NCBI GenBank assembly: GCA_003402285.1
Contig: QFXG01000023.1
Coordinates: 1-64,000 of the forward strand
Reading direction: 5' to 3'
Length of the DNA: 64,000 nt
From: Candidatus Nitrotoga sp. SPKER
GTDB taxonomy: Bacteria; Pseudomonadota; Gammaproteobacteria; Burkholderiales; Gallionellaceae
Each line of letters opens with the position of its first letter. Position 1 is the first letter of the stretch. The notes under the pieces were generated by a model, which worked only from the letters and a program-made list of their open reading frames with translations, was not told the DNA's origin and did not search any database. Below, in pieces: positions 57,306-64,000 of this stretch. The position numbers and the translations under genes are program-made.

Positions 57306-58565
57306 ATGACAAAGAGAAACGCATTTTATGCCCAGTCCGGTGGCGTAACCGCTGTAATCAACGCATCGGCTTGCGGTGTGATCGAAACCGCGCGTGCACA
57401 TAAGGACAAAATCGGCAAAGTTTATGCAGGTCGTAACGGAATCATCGGCGCCTTGACTGAAGATTTGATTGATACTTCCAGAGATTCTGCCAAGTCCATT
57501 GCTGCACTGCGCTATACCCCATCCGGTGCATTCGGTTCATGCCGTTTCAAGCTAAAAGGTATTGAAGAAAACAGATTGCAGTATGAGCGGCTGATCGAAG
57601 TTTTTAAGGCACACAACATTGGTTATTTCTTTTATAACGGCGGGGGTGATTCCGCGGATACCTGCCTGAAAGTTTCACAGCTGGCGGATAAAATGGGCTA
57701 CCCCATTCAAGCGATCCATGTACCTAAAACGGTGGACAATGATTTGCCCATTACTGACTGTTGCCCTGGTTTCGGCTCGGTCGCCAAATATGTCGCCGTA
57801 TCAGTACGCGAGGCCAGCTTCGATGTTGCTTCCATGGCCAAGACCTCAACCAATGTATTCGTGGTGGAAGTGATGGGTAGACATGCTGGGTGGATAGCCG
57901 CTGCCGGTGGGTTGGCCTCGGATGTGAATTGCGAGTTGCCGATTGTCATCCTGTTTCCTGAAATTCCCTTCAATAAAGAAAAATTTCTGGCCAAAGTCGA
58001 TGTCATGGTGAAGCGGCATGGCTATTGCTCAGTGGTGGTATCAGAAGGTGTGCAAGGTGCAGACGGCAAATTTCTCTCCGACCAAGGACTGCGAGATGCT
58101 TTTGGTCACGCCCAGTTAGGGGGTGTAGCACCGGTGGTAGCCAACATGGTGAAGGATGCGCTGGGTTACAAATTTCATTGGGCGGTGGCTGATTATCTGC
58201 AACGTGCCGCGCGCCATATTGCTTCCAGGACCGATGTCGAACAGGCCTATGCGCTCGGCAAGGCTGCGGTGCAGCTGGCATTGAAAGGGGAAAATGCTGT
58301 CATGCCTACCATTGTTCGGCTCACCGATAAGCCCTACAAGTGGAAAATTGGCGTTGCCCAGCTTAAAAATGTGGCTAATGTAGAAAAAAAGATGCCGCGC
58401 AACTTTATCACCAAGGATGGCTTCGGCATCACCGACAAGTGTCGTGCATACCTCGCTCCGTTGATCAAGGGCGAAGATTATCCCCCTTACAAAGACGGCT
58501 TACCACAGTACGTTCGGCTCAAGAATGTGGCGATACCCAAGAAACTGAACGATTTCAAAATTTAG
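57306..58565 (+). CDS. pfp: pyrophosphate-dependent 6-phosphofructokinase
   Basis: Interconverts fructose 6-phosphate and fructose 1,6-bisphosphate using pyrophosphate. The 419-residue protein has SGGVTAVINAS near the start, NGGGDSADT at 111-119 and PKTVDND at 140-146, where a Lys (K141) is characteristic of the pyrophosphate-using enzymes. The loop here is GGGDS rather than the ATP-type GGDGS. The gene has a TAGGGAG site and no co-directional neighbour but the pyrophosphatase gene that follows it 220 bp on. Reversibility lets the cell use one enzyme for glycolysis and gluconeogenesis. Confidence 0.93.
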   Translation: MTKRNAFYAQSGGVTAVINASACGVIETARAHKDKIGKVYAGRNGIIGALTEDLIDTSRDSAKSIAALRYTPSGAFGSCRFKLKGIEENRLQYERLIEVFKAHNIGYFFYNGGGDSADTCLKVSQLADKMGYPIQAIHVPKTVDNDLPITDCCPGFGSVAKYVAVSVREASFDVASMAKTSTNVFVVEVMGRHAGWIAAAGGLASDVNCELPIVILFPEIPFNKEKFLAKVDVMVKRHGYCSVVVSEGVQGADGKFLSDQGLRDAFGHAQLGGVAPVVANMVKDALGYKFHWAVADYLQRAARHIASRTDVEQAYALGKAAVQLALKGENAVMPTIVRLTDKPYKWKIGVAQLKNVANVEKKMPRNFITKDGFGITDKCRAYLAPLIKGEDYPPYKDGLPQYVRLKNVAIPKKLNDFKI

Positions 58566-58640
58566 TTAAAACATCGCATAAAATATTTAGTCAATACGCT
58601 CCATATTTAGAAAGGGTGCAGTAACAAGCAATATCTACTA

Positions 58641-58672
58641 CCCCGTTACCCCGATTTTTGCGGGAATAACGG
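58641..58672. repeat. short hairpin repeat between pfp and hppA
   Basis: Inverted sequence CCGTTACCCCG and CGGGAATAACGG with a loop of about seven bases. It resembles the short extragenic GC-rich palindromes spread in proteobacterial genomes. It could slow polymerase but lacks a T-run, so it is not scored as a terminator. Confidence 0.45.
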
Positions 58673-58786
58673 TTGCTGAAATGGCATCTGTCACGAATTA
58701 CGTAAAGGTCAATAACTTATTTTGGTTTTTTGTGTTTGTGTAATGTGCCGGTTCTAACAGACTGGTTTAACTATAGGGAGAAACTC

Positions 58787-60814
58787 ATGTCTGATGGTCT
58801 GATATTTACGCTGTTATGTGCAGTAGCGGCGCTCATATATGGAGCGGTTTCTATCAAATGGATTTTGGTTCAGTCCACCGGCAACGATCGAATGCGTGAG
58901 ATCGCTGCTGCCATACAGGAAGGAGCTTCTGCCTACCTGAACCGGCAATACAGCACGATAGCTATTGTTGGTGTAACGTTGTTTCTGGTAATTTTACTTA
59001 TACCGGATCTGGGTTGGAAAACAGCCATAGGTTTCGCTCTCGGTGCAATTCTATCGGGTCTAACCGGCTACATAGGTATGCACGTTTCAGTGCGTGCCAA
59101 CGTGCGTACTGCACAAGCTGCACACGCCGGTCTCAATACAGCTTTGAATGTGGCTTTCAAGGGTGGAGCCATCACTGGCATGTTGGTAGTCGGCTTGGGT
59201 CTGCTGGGGGTAGCGGGTTACTACGCCTTTCTCACTACTTCAATGGACAGTACCCCTCTTGAAGCAACCCACGCTTTGGTCGGTCTGGCTTTCGGTGGTT
59301 CGCTGATTTCTATATTTGCCCGTTTAGGCGGCGGCATTTTCACCAAAGGCGCTGATGTAGGCGCAGACTTGGTGGGTAAAGTCGAAGTAGGCATTCCGGA
59401 AGATGACCCGCGTAATCCGGCGGTGATTGCCGACAACGTCGGTGACAATGTTGGTGATTGTGCTGGTATGGCTGCCGATCTGTTTGAAACCTATGCCGTG
59501 ACCATTATTGCCACCATGCTTTTGGGCGGTTTATTGATGGCCAATTCCGGCGCAAACGCCGTGATTTATCCATTGGTGCTGGGTGGATTTTCGATCATTG
59601 CTTCTATCGTCGGTACCTATTTCGTAACAGCGCGAGAGGGTGGCAAGATTATGAATGCACTCTATCGTGGTTTGATCGTATCTGCCGTGTTGGCGCTGAT
59701 CGCTTTTTATCCCATCACCGGATGGCTAATGGGCGACAACGGCGTTTATTCCGTTAGCGCGCTATATGGTTCGGCTTTTATTGGACTGGCGCTGACGGCC
59801 GCACTGGTGTGGATCACTGAATACTACACAGCGACCGAATTCAGCCCGGTAAGACATATTGCTGAAGCCTCCACCACTGGTCACGGCACCAATGTAATTG
59901 CCGGCTTGGGCGTATCAATGAAGTCGACTGCTGCGCCAGTATTGGCGGTGTGCGTGGCCATCTGGAGCGCCTATGAACTGGCCGGTTTGTACGGGATTGC
60001 GATCGCCGCAACCTCTATGCTCTCTATGACGGGGATTATCGTGGCGCTCGATGCCTTTGGCCCGATCACCGACAACGCCGGTGGTATTGCCGAAATGGCC
60101 AAATTGCCGAGCAGCATACGAAACATCACCGACCCCCTCGACGCGGTAGGCAATACCACCAAGGCCGTGACCAAAGGCTACGCCATTGGCTCCGCTGGCC
60201 TCGCGGCATTGGTGCTGTTTGCCGATTACACCCATGCGCTTTCCTTTAATCATCCGGGATTGACTTTCGATTTATCTAATCATAGAGTGATCATCGGCCT
60301 TTTCATCGGTGGTATGGTGCCTTACTTGTTTGCTGCCATGGGCATGGAAGCAGTTGGCCGTGCCGCCAGTTCTGTGGTGGTGGAAGTACGCCGCCAATTC
60401 AAGGAAATTCCCGGCATCATGGAAGGTACCGGCAAGCCTGAATATGGAACTTGCGTTGACATGTTGACCAAAGCCGCTATCAAGGAAATGATCGTACCCT
60501 CTCTGCTGCCGGTCGCGGTCCCGGTAATCGTCGGCCTAACTCTTGGTGCACAGGCATTGGGCGGCGTGCTCGTGGGCGCCATCGTGACTGGTATCTTCGT
60601 GGCAATTTCCATGACTAACGGTGGTGGTGCATGGGATAACGCCAAGAAATATATTGAGGAAGGTAACTTCGGTGGCAAAGGCTCTGAAGCCCACAAGGCT
60701 GCGGTAACGGGCGACACGGTCGGGGATCCCTATAAGGATACGGCGGGCCCTGCCATTAATCCGTTAATCAAAATTATGAACATTGTGGCGCTAATGATCG
60801 TGCCATTGTTATGA
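58787..60814 (+). CDS. hppA: proton-translocating pyrophosphatase HppA
   Basis: Membrane pump coupling pyrophosphate hydrolysis to proton transport. The 675-residue protein has about 16 helices and the active-site motif [16 protein letters not shown] followed by [16 protein letters not shown]. In [19 protein letters not shown] the Lys after GNTT and the nearby Thr are the residues found in potassium-independent pumps. The ATG at 58787 follows TAGGGAGA; the frame opens further upstream without good sequence. It pairs with the pyrophosphate-dependent phosphofructokinase: both depend on pyrophosphate as energy currency. Confidence 0.96.
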   Translation: MSDGLIFTLLCAVAALIYGAVSIKWILVQSTGNDRMREIAAAIQEGASAYLNRQYSTIAIVGVTLFLVILLIPDLGWKTAIGFALGAILSGLTGYIGMHVSVRANVRTAQAAHAGLNTALNVAFKGGAITGMLVVGLGLLGVAGYYAFLTTSMDSTPLEATHALVGLAFGGSLISIFARLGGGIFTKGADVGADLVGKVEVGIPEDDPRNPAVIADNVGDNVGDCAGMAADLFETYAVTIIATMLLGGLLMANSGANAVIYPLVLGGFSIIASIVGTYFVTAREGGKIMNALYRGLIVSAVLALIAFYPITGWLMGDNGVYSVSALYGSAFIGLALTAALVWITEYYTATEFSPVRHIAEASTTGHGTNVIAGLGVSMKSTAAPVLAVCVAIWSAYELAGLYGIAIAATSMLSMTGIIVALDAFGPITDNAGGIAEMAKLPSSIRNITDPLDAVGNTTKAVTKGYAIGSAGLAALVLFADYTHALSFNHPGLTFDLSNHRVIIGLFIGGMVPYLFAAMGMEAVGRAASSVVVEVRRQFKEIPGIMEGTGKPEYGTCVDMLTKAAIKEMIVPSLLPVAVPVIVGLTLGAQALGGVLVGAIVTGIFVAISMTNGGGAWDNAKKYIEEGNFGGKGSEAHKAAVTGDTVGDPYKDTAGPAINPLIKIMNIVALMIVPLL

Positions 60815-60912
60815 ACCTCATTGAGTAGGATATTTTTGGGGCTGCTACCACGCTCATTTGTCCTCGTCCATATTCACGATTCACCGAATGTTATAATTCG
60901 CTTCTTAAAATA

Positions 60913-61059
60913 ATGCCTATAAAAAACTCACATCCAGAGTTCAAGTTGGGCAAGATTCAGGATGCATTTTTCGCTGGATTAAACCTATTCAAAATTATGA
61001 TCAAGGTTGCCAACTATCAAACGCATCAAGAAGGTATTTGTTTTAATTTCAAGGAATAA
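60913..61059 (+). CDS. possible 48-residue small ORF ahead of folD
   Basis: An ATG-started frame encodes [20 protein letters not shown] and continues to a TAA three bases before folD's start. The AAGGAA that serves folD lies at the end of this frame. It has no known family. It may be a small protein, a leader peptide or chance. Confidence 0.25.
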   Translation: MPIKNSHPEFKLGKIQDAFFAGLNLFKIMIKVANYQTHQEGICFNFKE

Positions 61060-61061
61060 AA

Positions 61062-61913
61062 ATGACAGCTCGCATCATTGACGGCAAGGCCATCGCTCAG
61101 GAATTACGCGCTGAGTGGAAAGTACGTGTAGATGTGCTAAAGGCGCATGGCATTACGCCGGGCTTGGCAGTCATCATCGTAGGGGAAGACCCGGCCTCTA
61201 AAGTGTATGTTGGCAATAAAGTAAAAGCCTGCGGTGAAATCGGGCTTTATTCCGAACATATTGCTCTGCCCGCCGACACGCAGGAAACAACATTGCTGGC
61301 AAAGATTGCTGAATTAAATGTTAACCCGGCGATTCATGGTCTGCTGATACAGCTTCCTTTGCCCAATCATATTGACAGTCACAAGGTGCTGGAAGCCATC
61401 AGCCCAAACAAGGACGTGGATGGATTTCATCCGATGAATGTCGGCGCATTAGTTACCGGTACCCCCTTATTTCCGCCCTGTACACCATCTGGTACAATGA
61501 AATTGCTAGAGAAAATGGGCATCGAAATTGAAGGCAAGCACGCCGTGGTAGTTGGCCGTAGCAACATTGTCGGCAAACCAATGGCACTTATGCTGTTGCA
61601 CCAAAGTGCTACCGTCACTATTTGCACTTCCAGGACGGTGGATCTTGGCAAGTACACAAGGGATGCTGACATTCTGGTGGTCGCTACGGGTAAGCCCCAT
61701 ATGATTACCGGCGATATGATCAAATCAGGCGCTGTTGTAATTGATATCGGCATTAATCGACTGCCCAACGGCAAGCTGGTGGGTGACGTTGATTTTGAGA
61801 GTGCCACAAAAGTGGCAGGCTACATCACCCCGGTACCTGGCGGTGTCGGCCCAATGACCATTACCATGCTGATAGCAAATACCATACAAGCAGCAGAACG
61901 TGAAAAAAAGTAA
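61062..61913 (+). CDS. folD: methylenetetrahydrofolate dehydrogenase/cyclohydrolase FolD
   Basis: Bifunctional enzyme that interconverts methylene-, methenyl- and formyl-tetrahydrofolate. The 283-residue protein has the [14 protein letters not shown] region with the catalytic Lys, [25 protein letters not shown] and the NADP-binding [17 protein letters not shown]. Its products feed PurN and PanB, whose genes lie in this window. An AAGGAAT site precedes the ATG. Confidence 0.96.
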   Translation: MTARIIDGKAIAQELRAEWKVRVDVLKAHGITPGLAVIIVGEDPASKVYVGNKVKACGEIGLYSEHIALPADTQETTLLAKIAELNVNPAIHGLLIQLPLPNHIDSHKVLEAISPNKDVDGFHPMNVGALVTGTPLFPPCTPSGTMKLLEKMGIEIEGKHAVVVGRSNIVGKPMALMLLHQSATVTICTSRTVDLGKYTRDADILVVATGKPHMITGDMIKSGAVVIDIGINRLPNGKLVGDVDFESATKVAGYITPVPGGVGPMTITMLIANTIQAAEREKK

Positions 61914-61975
61914 ATTAACCGTCATTCCAATACAAACGGAAATGACTAACTCTAAATCAACTTACAAGGAAAGAA

Positions 61976-62332
61976 ATGACTACAACTACTACCCCATCCG
62001 GACTGGAATATGAAGACATTACCGTTGGCAGTGGAGGTACCGCTCAAGGCGGGCACACTGTTACCGTGCATTACACTGGCTGGCTTACAGATGGCACTAT
62101 ATTCGATTCTAGTAAAGAGAGAGGCGAACCTTTTCAATTCACTCTCGGCGCAAGAGAAGTCATCGCTGGCTGGGATGAAGGTGTACAAGGCATGCAGGTT
62201 GGTGGTGTGCGTAAACTGACTATACCAGCATCATTGGGCTATGGTGCGCGTGGTGCAGGGCGCGCCATCCCACCGAATGCAACACTGGTATTTGAAGTGG
62301 AATTGCTGGAAGCGTTATATGGGCGTGGGTAA
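61976..62332 (+). CDS. FKBP-type peptidyl-prolyl isomerase
   Basis: A 118-residue single-domain [31 protein letters not shown] in part, [23 protein letters not shown] and the [25 protein letters not shown] end. All drug-pocket residues of FKBPs are recognisable. No signal peptide, so it acts in the cytoplasm. It lies 62 bp after folD. Confidence 0.95.
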   Translation: MTTTTTPSGLEYEDITVGSGGTAQGGHTVTVHYTGWLTDGTIFDSSKERGEPFQFTLGAREVIAGWDEGVQGMQVGGVRKLTIPASLGYGARGAGRAIPPNATLVFEVELLEALYGRG

Positions 62333-62531
62333 TCCATAAAGCGTAAATGTGCTGGTATTTAAATCGGCGTTATTAGGGGTAAAAATATAGATGTAGCGTG
62401 ACAATTTTCTTCTACCCTTAAAATTTAGAGATCACCCGTGTAGGTATGACAATGTTTACGCTAGAGTGCCAAATGATATGGGAATTACTGCGAAGGTAGA
62501 TATTTCTTATAAAAGCGGCGCGCTGAGATAG

Positions 62532-62568
62532 GGTGACCTGATAAAAATAAAGATTTTGTCAGGTTGCC
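62532..62568 (+). promoter_or_regulatory. stem-loop in the leader of the outer-membrane protein gene
   Basis: The arms GGTGACCTGATAAAA and TTTTGTCAGGTTGCC pair over about 15 bp with three wobble pairs, around a seven-base loop. It ends some 28 bp before the ATG at 62597 and just before the ribosome site GAAAGGGAAA. It could influence mRNA stability or translation of the downstream gene. Confidence 0.45.
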
Positions 62569-62596
62569 GTTCTTAAACATAACGAAAGGGAAAATC

Positions 62597-63217
62597 ATGA
62601 AACTAAAAAAAATAGCTAGTGCAGTTGCACTGCTGGGAGTAGGAAGCGCGTTCATCTTGCGCTCAGCAATAGCTGCACCCGAAACAGGCCAATCACCGTA
62701 TTACCTTGGTGGCAGTATCGGTCAGTCAAAATACAAGGACATCCCGCAAGGTTTGAGAAATGTCGATGACAAGGATACGGGGTACAAGTTATATGGTGGC
62801 TATCGAATCAACCCAAACTGGGGGGTGGAAGCCACCTATTTTGATTTGGGTAAATTTACGGGTAATGACACCGCATTTAATGGGAGCGCCCTTGTTCCTG
62901 TTAGCGCATCTGCCAAAGTTCAAGCTTGGGGATTGGCAGGTGTTTTCACGGCACCCATCAGTAATGGATTCTCGGTGTTCGGTAAGCTTGGTTTGACCAG
63001 GAACGAGCTAAAAACTAACGCTTCTGGTCTTGGTTTTAAGGCTCACCAAAAAGAATCCAATACTGGCGCCAACTTTGGCTTTGGCGCGACATATGATTTC
63101 GTCCCGAATCTTGCCGTTCGTGCAGAATGGGAACGCTTAAACAAGGTAGGCGATGACGCCACCACGGGTGAAACAGATATGAACTTCCTGTCGACTGGTA
63201 TCACATTTAAATTTTGA
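62597..63217 (+). CDS. OmpA-like outer membrane beta-barrel protein
   Basis: A 206-residue protein with a signal peptide (residues 1-25, cleavage near AIAA) and an eight-stranded barrel of the OmpA/OmpW kind (YYLGGSIGQSKYKD, GYKLYGGYRINPNWGVEATYFDLG, GFGATYDFVPNLAVRAEWERL), ending with the C-terminal aromatic Phe (GITFKF) needed for outer-membrane insertion. There is no peptidoglycan-binding domain. A terminator follows closely. Function likely structural or adhesive. Confidence 0.9.
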   Translation: MKLKKIASAVALLGVGSAFILRSAIAAPETGQSPYYLGGSIGQSKYKDIPQGLRNVDDKDTGYKLYGGYRINPNWGVEATYFDLGKFTGNDTAFNGSALVPVSASAKVQAWGLAGVFTAPISNGFSVFGKLGLTRNELKTNASGLGFKAHQKESNTGANFGFGATYDFVPNLAVRAEWERLNKVGDDATTGETDMNFLSTGITFKF

Positions 63218-63236
63218 TGTTTTGTATGATCAATAC

Positions 63237-63270
63237 ACAACCGGACAGTTGAATAATTGCCCGGTTTTAT
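63237..63270 (+). terminator. terminator after the outer-membrane protein gene
   Basis: AACCGG pairs with CCGGTT around a 16-base loop, followed by a T-rich tract (TTTTATTT). It lies about 20 bp after the stop. From here to the tRNA gene (63271-63629) I see no gene. Confidence 0.7.
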
Positions 63271-63629
63271 TTCGCTCGAAACTCTAGCAAAAGATTGTAT
63301 TTTCGCTATCGTCGAAACAAAGATTCAGCCGGTTATAAAGTGTAGCTTAAGCAAAAACTGTTTTTCTGTGACTGCCCTAGCATCTTCCAGACCTCATCTT
63401 GTTTTTTGGGAAATTATGCTACTTGTTCAATCGACTCACCGCTTTAGCATCGGTCAGTCGTTCTTATTCGTCTGAACATATGGTTCACGAATTTTGACAT
63501 TACCAGCTTGAGCGTGTGTTTGTTTATTTGTTGCTGCTAAGTTTTCTCGCCCAGCATCCCCATTGCCACAGGATAAATGCGGAATCGCAGAGGTGTGATC
63601 GGGGCTCATTTGCGTTAGAATGCACGCAG

Positions 63630-63705
63630 GCCTCGGTAGCTCAGTGGATAGAGCGACCCCCTCCTAAGGGGTAGGTCGGACGTTCGATTCGTCTTCGGGG
63701 CACCA
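63630..63705 (+). tRNA. tRNA-Arg (anticodon CCT)
   Basis: A 76-base cloverleaf: acceptor GCCTCGG paired with TCGGGGC, D-arm with AGCTCAGTGGATAGAGC, anticodon stem ACCCC/GGGGT around CTCCTAA with anticodon CCT at 63663-63665, T-arm GGACG-TTCGATT-CGTCT and encoded CCA end. It reads the rare Arg codon AGG. It is followed at 30 bp by a perfect palindrome. tRNA-Arg genes are frequent integration targets. Confidence 0.95.
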
Positions 63706-63736
63706 ATGTTAATAGCGCTTTCAGTGATTAATTTGA

Positions 63737-63798
63737 TTTAATCTCTTGGGTATGATTCCTCGCGGCTTGCAGCGAGGAATCATACCCAAGAGATTAAA
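63737..63798. repeat. perfect 27-bp inverted repeat
   Basis: Arms 63737-63763 and 63772-63798 are perfectly complementary over 27 bp, with an eight-base loop GGCTTGCA. The core is CTCTTGGGTATGATTCCTCG. Such a long exact hairpin with no T-run is unlikely to be a plain terminator and could be a small mobile or dispersed palindromic element. It lies 31 bp after the tRNA-Arg gene. I did not find a second copy in this window. Confidence 0.85.
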
Positions 63799-64000
63799 AT
63801 TTCGAATAGGTCGAAACAATTTTCCTTTCTTATTCGCTAGGAAATTCTCATTTTTTGTTATGCTGGAATTTATCCTGACTTTCAACATGCTGTCTGAATT
63901 TAACCGTTCTTCCAGATTCAATTCTGGACTGTAGCTGGCAAATCGAAATATTCGATTTTTCCCTTGTTATTTTCCAGCCAAATCTTCACGGGTTTGCTGT

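Noticed and set aside
63257-63475. 72-residue open frame after the outer-membrane protein gene
   Set aside because: It overlaps the terminator, has no ribosome site and no family resemblance.
63918-63998. Possible C-terminal end of a minus-strand gene (SKPVKIWLENNKGKIEYFDL)
   Set aside because: Looks weakly coding, but two minus-strand frames are open at the window edge and neither is recognisable, so it is not reported as a gene.

Overview
The window looks like chromosome from a free-living betaproteobacterium, most likely of the Nitrosomonadales/Gallionellaceae kind. This is inferred from gene order (rpsP-rimM-trmD-rplS; exbB-exbD-lpxK-Trm112-kdsB-adk; folK-dNK-panB-panC-panD; purM-purN beside DUF3108 proteins; hda next to a HAD phosphatase), from a pyrophosphate-dependent phosphofructokinase beside a proton-pumping pyrophosphatase, and from protein character. 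No rRNA or other marker fixes the genus. Coding density is high and most genes are housekeeping.

Layout. 0-7.2 kb: ankyrin protein, molybdenum-cofactor genes moeA and moaA, a pirin with a broken divergent LysR gene, and an exbB-exbD-TonB-like operon. 7.2-10.5 kb: about 800 bp of decayed DNA, then a tightly overlapping accessory operon of an AAA/DUF3696 ATPase, a PIN-like nuclease and an Rnl2-like RNA ligase. 10.6-25 kb: greB, marC, rsmB, two DUF3108 proteins, purN, purM, hda, HAD phosphatase, a BtuCD-type importer pair, pcnB, folK, a deoxynucleoside kinase and panBCD. 25-32.5 kb: a divergent DapB paralogue, an MscS channel, then nine small envelope or stress genes (DUF883, M48 lipoprotein, BON, CsbD, glycine-zipper lipoproteins, OmpA). 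32.9-39 kb: ffh, a CcsA-like protein, the S16/RimM/TrmD/L19 operon, ogt, xerD. 39-47.5 kb: BON protein, cytochrome c fusion, a large DUF5672/SEC-C/TPR/glycosyltransferase protein with a DUF4254 partner, a Rieske oxygenase, an EamA transporter, a SpoIIAA-like protein and a fatty-acid desaturase. 47.5-54.5 kb: rpmG, rpmB, xseA and the exbBD-lpxK-kdsB-adk operon. 54.6-55.2 kb: a scrap of a type I restriction-modification gene and a truncated IS481-type transposase. 55.2-64 kb: chemoreceptor, PPi-phosphofructokinase, H+-pyrophosphatase, folD, FKBP, an outer-membrane barrel protein, tRNA-Arg(CCT) and a perfect 27-bp palindrome.

The best candidate for an undescribed system is the ATPase/PIN/RNA-ligase operon at 7965-10545. 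It pairs a predicted RNA-cutting enzyme and an OLD/ABC-like ATPase with a predicted RNA-sealing enzyme in one translationally coupled unit. The parts are clear from motifs; that they form a defence or RNA-repair system is inference.
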